In this document: positions 55,498 to 64,000 of the stretch, in pieces
Layout: the number at the start of each line of letters is the position of its first letter
Numbering within the stretch: position 1 is the first letter of the stretch
Source of the DNA: Verrucomicrobiota bacterium
GTDB lineage: Bacteria > Verrucomicrobiota > Verrucomicrobiia > Limisphaerales > J093
DNA: 64,000 nucleotides
Direction: 5' to 3'
Assembly (NCBI GenBank): GCA_027493615.1
Contig: JAOSKK010000002.1
Coordinates: forward strand, 1-64,000
Position numbers and translations under genes: made by a program
Notes under the pieces: model-generated
Told to the model about the DNA's origin: nothing
Seen by the model: only the letters and a program-made list of their open reading frames with translations
Database searches by the model: none

Positions 55498-58080
55498 TCA
55501 GAGCGACTCGTAGTCGTGCTTGAAAAGGGTTTCATCGAGTTGCCGAACCTCATCATACGCGGCCCGCGCTGCCGCCAACTCCTCGCCCAGGGCGGCCAGG
55601 GCGGGGCCGATGCCGCCCTCGGCCTGTTGCCAGCGCCGGAAGACCTCCTCCGCGAACTCGTCGCTGCCGAACCGTTCGCCGAGGATCAGGCCGGTCTCGC
55701 CGACCACGAGCTCGAAGAGGTTCAGCTTTTCCTGGAGGAGGTCGAGCAGGTGTTCCTGCAGGGTGCCGGTCTGGACCAGGTTGTAGATGCGGACGGGGTG
55801 TTGCTGGCCGAGGCGGTGGAGCCGTCCGATGCGTTGCTCGATTTCCATCGGGTTCCACGGGAGATCGAGGTTCACGAGCCGATGGCTGAACTGGAGATTG
55901 CGGCCCTCGGTGCCGCTGTGGGTCAGGAGCAGTGCGCCTCCCTGGCGGCGGAACGCCTCCGTGATGGGCTGCCGCTCCGGCGGCGGGGTGCCGCCGTGGA
56001 TGACGAACGTGGGCACGCCGGCCCGCTCGAGGAAGTCCGCCAGCGCCGCCTGGGTCTTCAGGAACTGCGTAAAGAACACCACCCCGCCCTCGCCCCGGGT
56101 GAGCGGCAACACGAGCTGACAACGCTTTTGCCAGCTTGCATCGAAAGGCGCGCCCGCCCGCCACCGATCCCGCAGCGACGCCTCCGGGAACTTCGCCAGC
56201 GCCTCGCGCCACGCGTGCGGGCTGCTGCCCGCCGCCTGCAGCAACAGACGTCCCCAGAGACTGGATTGGCCGGGCGTCATGCGGGCCAGACTTGACCGCA
56301 ACTCCGCTTCCCAACCCTCCCAGAAGGCGCGCTCCTCGCCGTCCGGCGTGAACAGCACCGTCTCGGCCCGGCGGGGAGGCAGTTGCAGGCCCGCATTGGC
56401 GCGGGTGTTGCGGATCATCACCTGGCGCAACGCCCGCCGCAGCTCCTCGGGCGCGCGCGGCTGACGCGGCCGCTTCGGGTCCACATAGCGCGCGCGAAAC
56501 TCCTTCGGGGTGGGAAACTGACCCGGCTGGAGGAGGGTGACGAGGTTGTAGAGCTCCTCGAGCGAGTTCTGGACGGGCGTGGCGGTGAGGAGCAGGAGAA
56601 ACTGACGCGGCAACGCGTTGACTGCCTGCCAGGCCTGCGAGTCGCGGTTCCGCAGGTAATGCGCCTCGTCCACGATCAACAGGTCCCATTTGACCGTGCG
56701 CGCCACCGCCACGTGGGCCGGCTGTTTGAGGGTGTGCAGGCTGGCAATCAACGCCGGGTGCTCGCGCCAGAAGCGGTCGAGGTCGTCCCGGGCATCGCTG
56801 TGGTTCGTGGTCACCGTCGTGATGCCGAACTTGTCCGCCAGCTCTTCCTCCCACTGGTCCACGAGCGAAGGGACCGTGAGCACCAGGAACCGCCGGACCA
56901 TGCCGCGCAGCAGCAACTCCTTTAACACAAGGCCCGCCTCGATGGTCTTGCCCAGCCCCACCTCGTCCGAAAGCAGGGCCCGCCCCCGCAACGGGCCCAG
57001 CACCCGCAATGCCGTCCGGAGCTGGTACTCGAGCCGCTCGATCCGGCAGTAGGGCAGCGCGAGCAGTTCATCCGACTGGTTGGCCACCCACCACGCCGCC
57101 GCCTGTTCGCGCAGGAAATACGCCCGCAGGTCAGACAAGGGGAAAGCCGTTGCCTGAAGGGGCAACCTGGGGGTCTCGGTCCGCACCCCCACGACGGGAA
57201 CTTCGACGGCCGGCCGGACGGGCACGGGCGCGGCGGCCGTGGCGGCCTTCGCCGCGCGGCGTGCGGCCTGGGCCTGCTTCCGCTGCTCCTCGCGCTCCCG
57301 CGCCCGGGCGGCATTTCGTTGCACCCGGTTCAACACTTCCCACCGCCGGGCGTTCGCCTGCCGCATCCGTTCGAGCATCCGGGCCATGGCGGCGTCGTGG
57401 GATTCCCAAGAGTCTTCCGCCTCCCCGTCCTCCGACCACGGACCCGGCCGGTCGGGCTCGTCCGCACCCGCGTGCGGAGCCGCCGGGGTCGTCCCGGCCT
57501 GCAACCGGCGCAGCACCGCCGGTTCCGGCGGCAGCCGCACCGCGTCACTTGCCACCACATAGAGCGCCTCGGCGGCCGTGCGCCGGGGCCGCGCACCGAT
57601 CGCCCGCCCCGCGGGCAGCCGCAAACGCGCAAACCAGGCCCACTGCCGGGCCAGCCACAACCATACGTCCGCCGGCTCCGGGAACGGCACCACTCGCGTT
57701 TCAGGCTTCAGCAGGGACCCGGCCAGCACGGGCAACTCCACTTCCACGCGCACGTGCTCGTCGGCCACGGGAATCCGTTTGCGCAGTCGATTCACCAGCG
57801 ATCGAGTCGAGGACACGTGATCACTGAATCGCCGGCTCTCCCGCTGCGCGCCCGCCTGGAACTTCCATTCCAGGTTGTAGGACATGAGCCAACCCACGTC
57901 GGCCGTGCTCAGTTCGCCCGTCGCCAGCGGCTCCGACCCGTTCTCCGTCGTCCACGTCAGCCGCCACACCCCCGCCTGGACATCCATGACAACGTCGAGC
58001 CGGATGGAGGGAACCGGCGCGGCCTCGCGGTCACTCCGAAGCACGGAGAACAGGTCGGGTTGCAGGTTCTGGTTGGCCAC
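55498..58080 (-). CDS. SNF2-type (RapA-like) DEAH helicase/translocase
   Basis: 860 residues, intact. The first 340 residues are a non-helicase region with an Arg/Gln/Ala-rich segment (EREEQRKQAQAARRAAKAAT). Motor motifs: DEVGLGKTIEAG (motif I, about residue 370), DEAHYLRN (motif II, about 472), LTATPVQNSLEELYNL (III), GVVFFTQFLKTQ (IV), GTEGRNLQFSHRLVNLDLPWNP (V) and QRIGRLHRLGQ (VI, about 752). This is the RapA/SNF2 group that translocates on double-stranded DNA or remodels RNA polymerase-DNA complexes. It lacks the N-terminal Tudor-like domains typical of RapA. It forms a two-gene unit with the downstream coiled-coil protein. Confidence 0.9.
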   Translation of the reverse strand: MANQNLQPDLFSVLRSDREAAPVPSIRLDVVMDVQAGVWRLTWTTENGSEPLATGELSTADVGWLMSYNLEWKFQAGAQRESRRFSDHVSSTRSLVNRLRKRIPVADEHVRVEVELPVLAGSLLKPETRVVPFPEPADVWLWLARQWAWFARLRLPAGRAIGARPRRTAAEALYVVASDAVRLPPEPAVLRRLQAGTTPAAPHAGADEPDRPGPWSEDGEAEDSWESHDAAMARMLERMRQANARRWEVLNRVQRNAARAREREEQRKQAQAARRAAKAATAAAPVPVRPAVEVPVVGVRTETPRLPLQATAFPLSDLRAYFLREQAAAWWVANQSDELLALPYCRIERLEYQLRTALRVLGPLRGRALLSDEVGLGKTIEAGLVLKELLLRGMVRRFLVLTVPSLVDQWEEELADKFGITTVTTNHSDARDDLDRFWREHPALIASLHTLKQPAHVAVARTVKWDLLIVDEAHYLRNRDSQAWQAVNALPRQFLLLLTATPVQNSLEELYNLVTLLQPGQFPTPKEFRARYVDPKRPRQPRAPEELRRALRQVMIRNTRANAGLQLPPRRAETVLFTPDGEERAFWEGWEAELRSSLARMTPGQSSLWGRLLLQAAGSSPHAWREALAKFPEASLRDRWRAGAPFDASWQKRCQLVLPLTRGEGGVVFFTQFLKTQAALADFLERAGVPTFVIHGGTPPPERQPITEAFRRQGGALLLTHSGTEGRNLQFSHRLVNLDLPWNPMEIEQRIGRLHRLGQQHPVRIYNLVQTGTLQEHLLDLLQEKLNLFELVVGETGLILGERFGSDEFAEEVFRRWQQAEGGIGPALAALGEELAAARAAYDEVRQLDETLFKHDYESL

Positions 58081-58380
58081 AACCGGGGGCCCACTCTGGG
58101 TTTCAGGAATGCCAGCGGTTCACCCTGGCCCGGTCTGCGAGCCGGTGACCCGGATGCCCCACGCGGGCACAGGGACAGGCCGCCATGCCCGGAGACCCTC
58201 CAACGCGCGACGGCAGGCTGGCAGCCAGCACCGCAGGTTCCGGGAAGGGCACGTGGATGGCGGATCCCGCCACATCGGATCGCATGGGCACGTTATGAAC
58301 CACAGCGCCCGCAGGGGCAAGCTTCGCGCGGCCGGCCACGGCTTGACACTGATCCGGCCGACGCCACTTTCTATTTCACG
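58081..58380. other. 300-base intergenic region without a recognisable gene
   Basis: This divergent gap lies between the SNF2 helicase and the glutathione peroxidase genes and must contain promoters for both. TTGACA occurs in the top strand (part of GGCTTGACACTGATCC, about 58340), 40 bases before the peroxidase ATG. It is a fair -35 match, but no clear -10 is seen. Confidence 0.5.
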
Positions 58381-58935
58381 ATGAAACTCAAACTCATTGC
58401 CATCACCGCCCTCGCTTCCATGGCCCTGACCTCGCTGGCCGCCCCGGCTTCCCTGAAGGACATCCCCCTCCACGACCTCGCCGGCAAACCCACGTCGTTG
58501 AAGGCCTATGAGGGCAAGGTGCTGTTGGTGGTCAACGTCGCTTCCCAGTGCGGCTACACCCGCCAGTACAAGCCGCTGGAAAGCATCTACCGCAAGTACA
58601 AGGACCAGGGTCTGGTCGTGCTCGGGATCCCCTGCAACGACTTCGGCAATCAGGAGCCCGGCTCGCCCGCCGAGATCCAGGCCTTCTGCACCTCGAAGTT
58701 CGATGTCACCTTCCCGCTCCTCGAGAAGGTCAAGGTCAAGCCCGGCCCCGATCAACACCCGCTCTACGCCGCCTTGACCGGCAAGGACTCCGCGTTCCCC
58801 GGTGAGGTCAAGTGGAACTTCGGCAAGTTCCTCATCGGCCGCGATGGCAAGCTGCTGGCCCGCTTCGAGTCTGGGGACGAACCGGATTCCCCCAAGGTCA
58901 CCGCGGCGATCGAGAAGGCCCTGGCGGCCAAGTAG
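58381..58935 (+). CDS. Periplasmic glutathione peroxidase (cysteine type)
   Basis: 184 residues, intact. The signal peptide MKLKLIAITALASMALTSLA directs export. The mature protein has all family blocks: VVNVASQCGYTRQYKPLE with the peroxidatic cysteine, LGIPCNDFGNQEPGS with the catalytic Gln, and KWNFGKFLIGRDG with Trp and Asn. It reduces lipid or hydrogen peroxides, probably using thioredoxin-like donors as most bacterial members do. A much longer open frame extends upstream but has no coding character. Confidence 0.95.
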   Translation: MKLKLIAITALASMALTSLAAPASLKDIPLHDLAGKPTSLKAYEGKVLLVVNVASQCGYTRQYKPLESIYRKYKDQGLVVLGIPCNDFGNQEPGSPAEIQAFCTSKFDVTFPLLEKVKVKPGPDQHPLYAALTGKDSAFPGEVKWNFGKFLIGRDGKLLARFESGDEPDSPKVTAAIEKALAAK

Positions 58936-59157
58936 GTCCTGCTGGCCGCACGGCTGCTCTCGAGGTCAGCAGCCACCGCCTCGTCGGCCGCGCCAAGCAA
59001 TTGCCGGCCTTGCTCGTAGCCGGCGGAGCGGGGCCGTCCGCCGGTTCCGCGCAGATTCGTTTCGCTCAGGCGGCGGGCCCGTCCAACCAGCCCGCGCGTC
59101 AGGCTGCGGCTGAGAACAGGGTGGAACAACGGTCCGCCGCGCGTTAGCCTGCCCGCG

Positions 59158-59646
59158 GTGCAAGCCCAATCCACTCGCCCTGGACGGGACATCGCGTGCT
59201 CCCGATTGCCTCCGGGCACGACCTGGCTCTCCCATGGCGGTTTCGTCCCCGCCCTCGCGGGCCTCCTTGTCTTTGCGCTGACCTGCTTCGTGCTCGAAAC
59301 CACCCGGCGCTATGCCGAGGCGGGCTTGGACATGGCGGCGTACTACCACATCCGCGATGGTTTCGTGGACCCGTCGGACTTCGACTGGATGTCGCCGGGC
59401 GGCCGCCGTTTCATGGCGCCTTGGTGGAACGGCATGCCCCAGTACAGCGCGCTCTTCGACCACCACGAACTCGACGTCCGGCTTGAACCGGTTGGAGTCG
59501 CCGGCCGCAACGCCCGCATCGTGCGACTGGATCCGGCGGCGGCGGTCAACAACCTCAAGGTCGTCCACTTCGGCCGTGCCGAGGACCTCGACAAGGTGCC
59601 GCTCCGGCTTCAGCCCTGGGACATCCTCTGGGTCGAAGTCGAGTGA
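59158..59646 (+). CDS. Membrane-anchored hypothetical protein at the head of the acetylation cluster
   Basis: About 162 residues from a GTG start. One strong helix (FVPALAGLLVFALTCFVLE) follows an N-terminus of about 28 residues. The external part has YYHIRDGFVDPSDFDWMSPG, QYSALFDHHELDVRLEPVGV and LQPWDILWVEVE. No family is recognised. It is co-directional with the propeller gene that begins 15 bases later, so it probably belongs to the same operon as the AlgI/AlgJ-like genes. Confidence 0.68.
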   Translation: MQAQSTRPGRDIACSRLPPGTTWLSHGGFVPALAGLLVFALTCFVLETTRRYAEAGLDMAAYYHIRDGFVDPSDFDWMSPGGRRFMAPWWNGMPQYSALFDHHELDVRLEPVGVAGRNARIVRLDPAAAVNNLKVVHFGRAEDLDKVPLRLQPWDILWVEVE

Positions 59647-59661
59647 TCCTTGGCTCCCCCC

Positions 59662-61636
59662 ATGCGCCTGCGTCTTCTGCCCCGCCTCTTGGTCTTCGCT
59701 GCGTGGCTCGCCCGCCTGCCCGGGACAGCCGCCCAAGAGCCCTCCGCCACAGGGGTGCTCGCCTCCGAGGTCAGCCACCTCGGCTGGATCATCTACGGCG
59801 CGCGCTCCACAGCCGGAGATTGGGATCTCTTCGCATGCCGCCCCGACGCCTCGGCGCGCCGCCCGCTGACACGGACTCCGGACTTCAACGAGTTCGCTCC
59901 GCAAGTCTCCCGCGACGGGCGGCGGCTGCTCTACCGCCGACTTCCCCGGGTCGAGACGATCGACGGCAACCGGTACGGTGCCCAGGGCGAGTTGGTGCTG
60001 GCGAACGCCGACGGGACCGGTGCGCGAGTCCTGGGGCCAGCCGGCGAATGGCCGTGGGCGAGCTTCAGTCCGGACGCCACCCAGGTGGCCACGCTTTCGG
60101 TCAAGGGCTTCGCCTTCGTCAACCTCGAACGGCTCGAGGTTCTCCGCACCCTGCCACGCCAGGGCTTCTTCCAACAACCGGCCTGGTCGCCCGACGGCCG
60201 TTGGCTCGTCGGCGTGGCCAATTCGTATGGCACCGGCTGGAGCGTCGCCCGCCTCGACCTCCGGACGGGCGAGGCCAGCGCGGTGAGTCGTGGCGACTGC
60301 TGTACCCCGGACTGGTTCCCGGATTCGCGCCGCGTGATCTTCTCGTGGCGTCCGCCAGGACAGACGGGCAATGGCGGCCAGGGTTGGACTCAACTCTGGC
60401 AGGCCACGATCGAGGGCGATTCCCGCCAGCTCGTCTTTGGGGAGGATGGCCGGCACGTCTACGGCGGTCACGTCTCTCCGGACGGCCGTTACGTCCTCTT
60501 CACAGGCAACGTCGAAGAAGACGGAGATCCGGGACGCGCCGGTGCCCCGATGGGTCTGCTGCGACTGAGCGACGCCCCGATTCTCGGGGGCGAAAGCCGC
60601 GAACTCCGCCGGTTGCACCCGCATGCGAACCGCGGCCCGGTACTCACTTTGCCCGCCGGATGGGAGCCTTGCTGGACCCCCGACGACATCTTCGACCCCC
60701 GCGCGCCCCCGACGGCGCGGCCTCCCCTGCCGGTTCGTCGTCCCCCGCAGCGCTGGCGGCCGAATTGCGCGGTCGTGGCACGCTGGTCTGCAGCGCCAAG
60801 ACGGCGGCCGGCGACTGGGATCTGTTCCTGCTGCGGCCCGACGGCTCGGGGCGTCACGCGATCACCCGCACCGCCGAGTACCACGAGGCCGGAGCGCGGT
60901 TCTCCCCGATGGCACCCGACTGCTCTACTACCGTCTGCCACGTTCCGAACCCGTCGACAACAACACCTACGGCACGTTCGACCTGGTCGTCGCCCGGGCC
61001 GACGGCAGCGCCCCGGTGGTCTGGGGCCGGGAATATCCGTGGGCCTCCTGGGGGCCGGACGGGCGCCAGCTCGCGTGTCTGACACCCCAGGGCATTCGCC
61101 TCTGCGAGCTCACCAGTCGCGCCGTCGTACGCGAAATACCCCGGAGAGGCATCGTCGGCCAGCTCGTCTGGTCGCCCGACGGCCGCCACTTCGCCGGCAC
61201 CGCGAACGGCCTCGGGCCCTTTTGGAACATCGGCTGCCTCGACCTCGCCACCGGCGCCATCCGGGCGGTGAGCGAAACGGAGCGGTATAACTGCACGCCG
61301 GACTGGAGCCCGGACGGGCAGCGCATCGTCTATGCCCGGGGCATCATCCCCGAGCAACCCGGCCACGCCGAATTGTGGGCCGCGGACCCGCAGGGCGCCA
61401 ACCGCCAGCGGCTCCATGCCGAACCCGGCCACCACCTCTACGGCGCGTGCGTCTCGCCCGACGGCCAGTACCTCCTCTTCACCCGCAGCGTGGAAGACCT
61501 CGGGAAGGTGCCGGACATCACCATGGCCATCATCCGGTGGCCTGCGGCCGGGGCCCCCGACTCAAGCCCGACCACCCGTCTCGACCTCGGTCAGGGCTGG
61601 GAACCGCACTGGACGGCGACGGAGCTCTTGAAATGA
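59662..61636 (+). CDS. Secreted TolB/WD40-like protein with two duplicated beta-propeller halves (frameshifted)
   Basis: About 658 residues. Signal peptide: MRLRLLPRLLVFAAWLARLP, ending GTAAQ. The first half (59750-60700) has GDWDLFACRPDASARRPLTR, WPWASFSPD, QPAWSPDGRWL and CTPDWFPDSRRVIFSW. The second half (60780-61630) repeats the order: GDWDLFLLRPDGSGRHAITR, YPWASWGPD, LVWSPDGRHF and CTPDWSPDGQRIVYA. Frame changes lie near 60715 and 60905. If the first is real, there are two separate propeller genes. PD40 (TolB-type) propellers bind proteins or glycans in the periplasm. The ATGA overlap with the lipoprotein gene ties it to the O-acetylation genes. Confidence 0.82.
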
Positions 61637-62106
61637 AATCCCTTGCGCGCCTGAGCCTCGGCCTCCTCGGAGTCGGTCTGCTCCTCACTTCCTGCCGCGA
61701 GAACCCCGGGTCGGGGACCAGGAACCCCTCCGCGGCCGTGACCACGAAGGGTCACTTCGAGGTCACCGCCCGCCTGCTCGAGATCCCGCCGGGCGCCATC
61801 TTCAAGCGCGACCTTTACGATTACGCCACGATCCTGAAGTACGAAGTGCTCGAGGTGCATCGTGGCCGCGTGGACGATCGGACGATCTACGTGGGTCACT
61901 ACAACCCGTGGAAAGCCCGCGCTGAGGCGGCCGACGCCCGTGCGCCCGGCATCGGCGGTTCGGTGCGCCAGTTCGCTTCCGGCCAGATCCATCGCCTCGC
62001 CCTCGACGCCCCGCTCGAGGACTTCTTCATGGGCGGCATCGTCAACCAGTACTTCGGTCAAACCACCAACACCCTCTACTGGGCCGTGTGGACCGACGCG
62101 GAGTAG
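61633..62106 (+). CDS. Putative lipoprotein in the acetylation cluster
   Basis: 157 residues, intact. Lipoprotein signal: SLGLLGVGLLLTSCRENPG with lipobox LTSC. The mature part has TTKGHFEVTARLLEIPPGAI, YDYATILKYEVLEVHRGRVD and IYVGHYNPWKARAEA, a small beta-rich domain of unknown family. It starts on the stop of the propeller gene (ATGA) and ends exactly where the AlgI-like gene begins. This places it firmly in the operon, probably in the outer-membrane part of the acetylation machinery. Confidence 0.8.
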   Translation: MKSLARLSLGLLGVGLLLTSCRENPGSGTRNPSAAVTTKGHFEVTARLLEIPPGAIFKRDLYDYATILKYEVLEVHRGRVDDRTIYVGHYNPWKARAEAADARAPGIGGSVRQFASGQIHRLALDAPLEDFFMGGIVNQYFGQTTNTLYWAVWTDAE

Positions 62107-63552
62107 GTGATGGTCTTCAGCACGCACATCTTCCTCTTCTACTTTCTGCCGGTCGTCCTGGCGATCTACTACGCGCTGCCGTGGCTGGGCCACGTCGCGG
62201 GCCTCTCGGAGGAGGGGGTGTCCCGCACCCGGAACGGGTGGCTGCTGATCGCGAGCTACGGGTTCTACGGCTGGTGGAATCCCTGGTACATCCTGCTGAT
62301 GCTTTGGGTCACGCTGGTCAGCCACGCCAGCGGACATCTGCTCACGCAGCCGGGCGCCGGACCCCGCCAACGTGCCTGGGTGGTGGGGGCGGCCGTGGGG
62401 TTGAGCCTGGGAACCCTGGGTTTCTTCAAGTACTTCAACTTCGTGCAGGCGAACCTGAACACTGTGTTGGGGTGGCTCGGTGCCGGGGAACTGCGCCTGC
62501 TTGAGGTGGCCCTGCCAATCGGCATCTCCCTCTACGTCTTCCAGGCGCTGAGCTACAGCCTGGATGTCTACCAGGGCCACGCGCCGCCCGCCCGGTCACT
62601 GCCGGACTTCGCCTGTTACCTCGCGCTGTTCCCCCAACTGGTGGCGGGGCCCATCGTGCGCTACCGCACGGTGGCGGACCAGCTCGTGGCCCGCTCCCAT
62701 GGCTGGGTGAAGTTCGCCTCGGGCGCGGCGCTGTTCGTGCTCGGCTTCAGCAAGAAGGTCCTGCTGGCCAACCCGCTCGGGACGGTGGCCGACGCCGCTT
62801 TTGGCGCCCAATCGCTCGGCACCTTCGATGCCTGGTTCGGCGTCACCGCCTATGCCTTCCAGATCTACTTCGACTTCTCCGGCTACTCCGACATGGCGGT
62901 GGGGCTGGGCCGGATGTTGGGATTCGAGTTCCTCAAGAATTTCAACGCCCCCTACCACGCCGAGAGCCTCACCGATTTCTGGCGGCGCTGGCACATCTCA
63001 CTCAGCACTTTCCTGCGCGATTATCTGTATCTGCCGCTCGGTGGCAACCGGCGCGGGTCAGGACGCACCTGTCTGAACCTCGCCCTGGTAATGCTGCTCG
63101 GCGGGTTGTGGCACGGCGCCCATTGGACCTTTGTGGCCTGGGGCGCCTACCACGGTGCGTGGTTGATCCTCGAACGATGGCGGGGCAAACAAAGCCTGTA
63201 CGCCCGCCTGCCGCACCCGCTGCGCGTGGTCCTCACCTTCGGACTGATCCTCGTCTCCTGGGTCTTTTTCCGCTGCACCACGCTGCCCGAGGCGGGTCGT
63301 TACCTCGCCGTGATGTTTGGGGGTGGCGAGGCCACCTTCGCCGGCGCGCTCCTCGCCGCCGAACTGTACGGGCGGGAGACCACCTGTGTCCTGGCACTCG
63401 CCGCCGGGCTCATCTTTCAGCGCCGGCAGGCGCATGACTGGGTGGCCCGGCTCACCGTGCCGAAGGCCATGGCCCTGGCCGTCTTGTTCGGCGTCGCCGT
63501 CCTCGCCATGTTCGCCCAATCCTCCAACCCCTTCCTCTACTTCCAGTTCTGA
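62107..63552 (+). CDS. algI: AlgI-like membrane-bound O-acyltransferase (MBOAT)
   Basis: About 481 residues, intact. Many helices; it opens VFSTHIFLFYFLPVVLAIYY. The MBOAT hallmark residues are present: DFWRRWHISLSTFLRDYLYLP and the catalytic histidine in LLGGLWHGAHWTF. FSGYSDMAVGLGRMLGF also matches AlgI. It would move acetyl groups across the inner membrane to a periplasmic acetyltransferase for O-acetylation of an exopolysaccharide. The start is GTG 62107 or ATG 62110. The AlgJ-like partner follows after 7 bases. Confidence 0.94.
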   Translation: MMVFSTHIFLFYFLPVVLAIYYALPWLGHVAGLSEEGVSRTRNGWLLIASYGFYGWWNPWYILLMLWVTLVSHASGHLLTQPGAGPRQRAWVVGAAVGLSLGTLGFFKYFNFVQANLNTVLGWLGAGELRLLEVALPIGISLYVFQALSYSLDVYQGHAPPARSLPDFACYLALFPQLVAGPIVRYRTVADQLVARSHGWVKFASGAALFVLGFSKKVLLANPLGTVADAAFGAQSLGTFDAWFGVTAYAFQIYFDFSGYSDMAVGLGRMLGFEFLKNFNAPYHAESLTDFWRRWHISLSTFLRDYLYLPLGGNRRGSGRTCLNLALVMLLGGLWHGAHWTFVAWGAYHGAWLILERWRGKQSLYARLPHPLRVVLTFGLILVSWVFFRCTTLPEAGRYLAVMFGGGEATFAGALLAAELYGRETTCVLALAAGLIFQRRQAHDWVARLTVPKAMALAVLFGVAVLAMFAQSSNPFLYFQF

Positions 63553-63559
63553 GCCGGCC

Positions 63560-64000
63560 ATGCACGCGCTGCCCCTGTCACGCCTGTTCGCCCTCGGCTT
63601 TGTGGCCGTGCTTGGCAGTGTCGGCGTGATCCAGTGGGCGGTCGAGGTCAGCCGCGGAGAGCGGCCCCAGGCCCTGGATCTCTTCCGTCAACCCCCCACC
63701 GCCGAACGGTTGCGCGCCTACGAACGGGCGCTGGAAGACGCCAGTTGGGTCGCCCGCCAACTCCGGCCCTGGATGCTGTATGCCCAGTTCCAGTTGTTCC
63801 ACGCCGCCGGCGAGAAAGCGCTCCTGGGTCGCCAGGGATGGTGGTTCTACCGTCCCGGCGTTCAGTTTCTGACCCAACGCGCCGACCCCGGGCGCCACCC
63901 CGACGACGTGACGCAGGCGGTGGAGGCCATTGTGGACTTCCGGGACCGACTGGCCGCCCGGGGCGTGCGCTTGCTGGTCTTGCCCGTCCCCAACAAAGCG
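63560..64000 (+). CDS. AlgJ/AlgX-like periplasmic acetyltransferase (truncated by window edge)
   Basis: 147 residues are visible. An N-terminal signal anchor (LFALGFVAVLGSVGVIQWAV) precedes a region like AlgJ/AlgX proteins: QGWWFYRPGVQFLTQ, VEAIVDFRDRLAARGVRLLV and LPVPNKA, the block just before the SGNH catalytic part in this family. The catalytic Ser and His lie beyond the window. Position directly after the AlgI-like gene supports transfer of acetyl from AlgI to polysaccharide hydroxyls in the periplasm. Confidence 0.85.
   Translation, partial: MHALPLSRLFALGFVAVLGSVGVIQWAVEVSRGERPQALDLFRQPPTAERLRAYERALEDASWVARQLRPWMLYAQFQLFHAAGEKALLGRQGWWFYRPGVQFLTQRADPGRHPDDVTQAVEAIVDFRDRLAARGVRLLVLPVPNKA

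Noticed and set aside
1..64000. tRNA, rRNA or riboswitch genes
   Set aside because: I looked for tRNA-like cloverleaf ends, rRNA signatures and cobalamin or other riboswitch boxes, including near the DUF6580 and MetE-like genes, and saw none. A covariance-model scan would be needed to be sure.

Overview
High-GC bacterial chromosome segment. The gene content points to Verrucomicrobiota, probably a Limisphaerales/Pedosphaera-like lineage. Supporting features are FG-GAP/VCBS proteins with ASPIC/UnbV domains, a giant discoidin/lamin-tail/CotH protein, an ECF sigma factor next to a WD40-bearing Ser/Thr kinase with an N-terminal zinc ribbon, a Tat-exported Gfo/Idh/MocA oxidoreductase, and a pseudopilin-like protein with the FTLIELLVVIAIIAIL leader. 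No rRNA, tRNA, CRISPR array or complete transposon was seen. The lineage is an inference from these families.

About 40 apparent frameshifts interrupt otherwise well-preserved genes. Nearly all those I could place fall in short G or C runs, and reading resumes at once in a neighbouring frame. Where a paralog or family consensus is available (30561-31277, 32733-33382, DUF1428 at 26701), adding or removing one base restores the expected protein. I therefore read most of them as sequence or assembly indels and give whole-gene spans.

Layout. 1-3372 (-) is a VCBS repeat protein running off the left edge. 3635-8806 (+) is an ECF sigma factor and kinase-WD40 pair that ends inside a 98-bp palindrome. 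9272-14326 holds a ROK kinase, a pseudopilin and nuoBCDE. 14453-20618 is an envelope-glycan block: an MsbA-like exporter, three glycosyltransferases and a polysaccharide deacetylase. 20853-30138 holds housekeeping and secreted proteins (pseudouridine synthase, DUF6580, phosphoesterase, formate-THF ligase, lectin-like protein, VOC and DUF1428 proteins, beta-helix protein, small membrane protein), with several families of palindromic intergenic repeats. 30561-34030 is a tandemly duplicated two-gene cassette of unknown secreted and membrane-anchored proteins (A1-B1-A2-B2) followed by a DUF4230 gene. This is the best candidate here for an undescribed system. 34226-45460 holds an oxidoreductase, a lipoprotein, the giant CotH/LTD protein, a MurG-like glycosyltransferase and a SIS/MetE-like pair. 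45569-46225 is a VapBC toxin-antitoxin module with a visible operator palindrome. 46235-58080 holds a UlaG-like hydrolase, LarA-like racemase, CocE-like hydrolase, second ABC exporter, DJ-1/PfpI protein, CbpA/CbpM chaperone pair and an SNF2 helicase with a partner. 58381-64000 holds a periplasmic glutathione peroxidase and a polysaccharide O-acetylation cluster (duplicated beta-propeller, lipoprotein, AlgI-like, AlgJ-like) that runs off the right edge.
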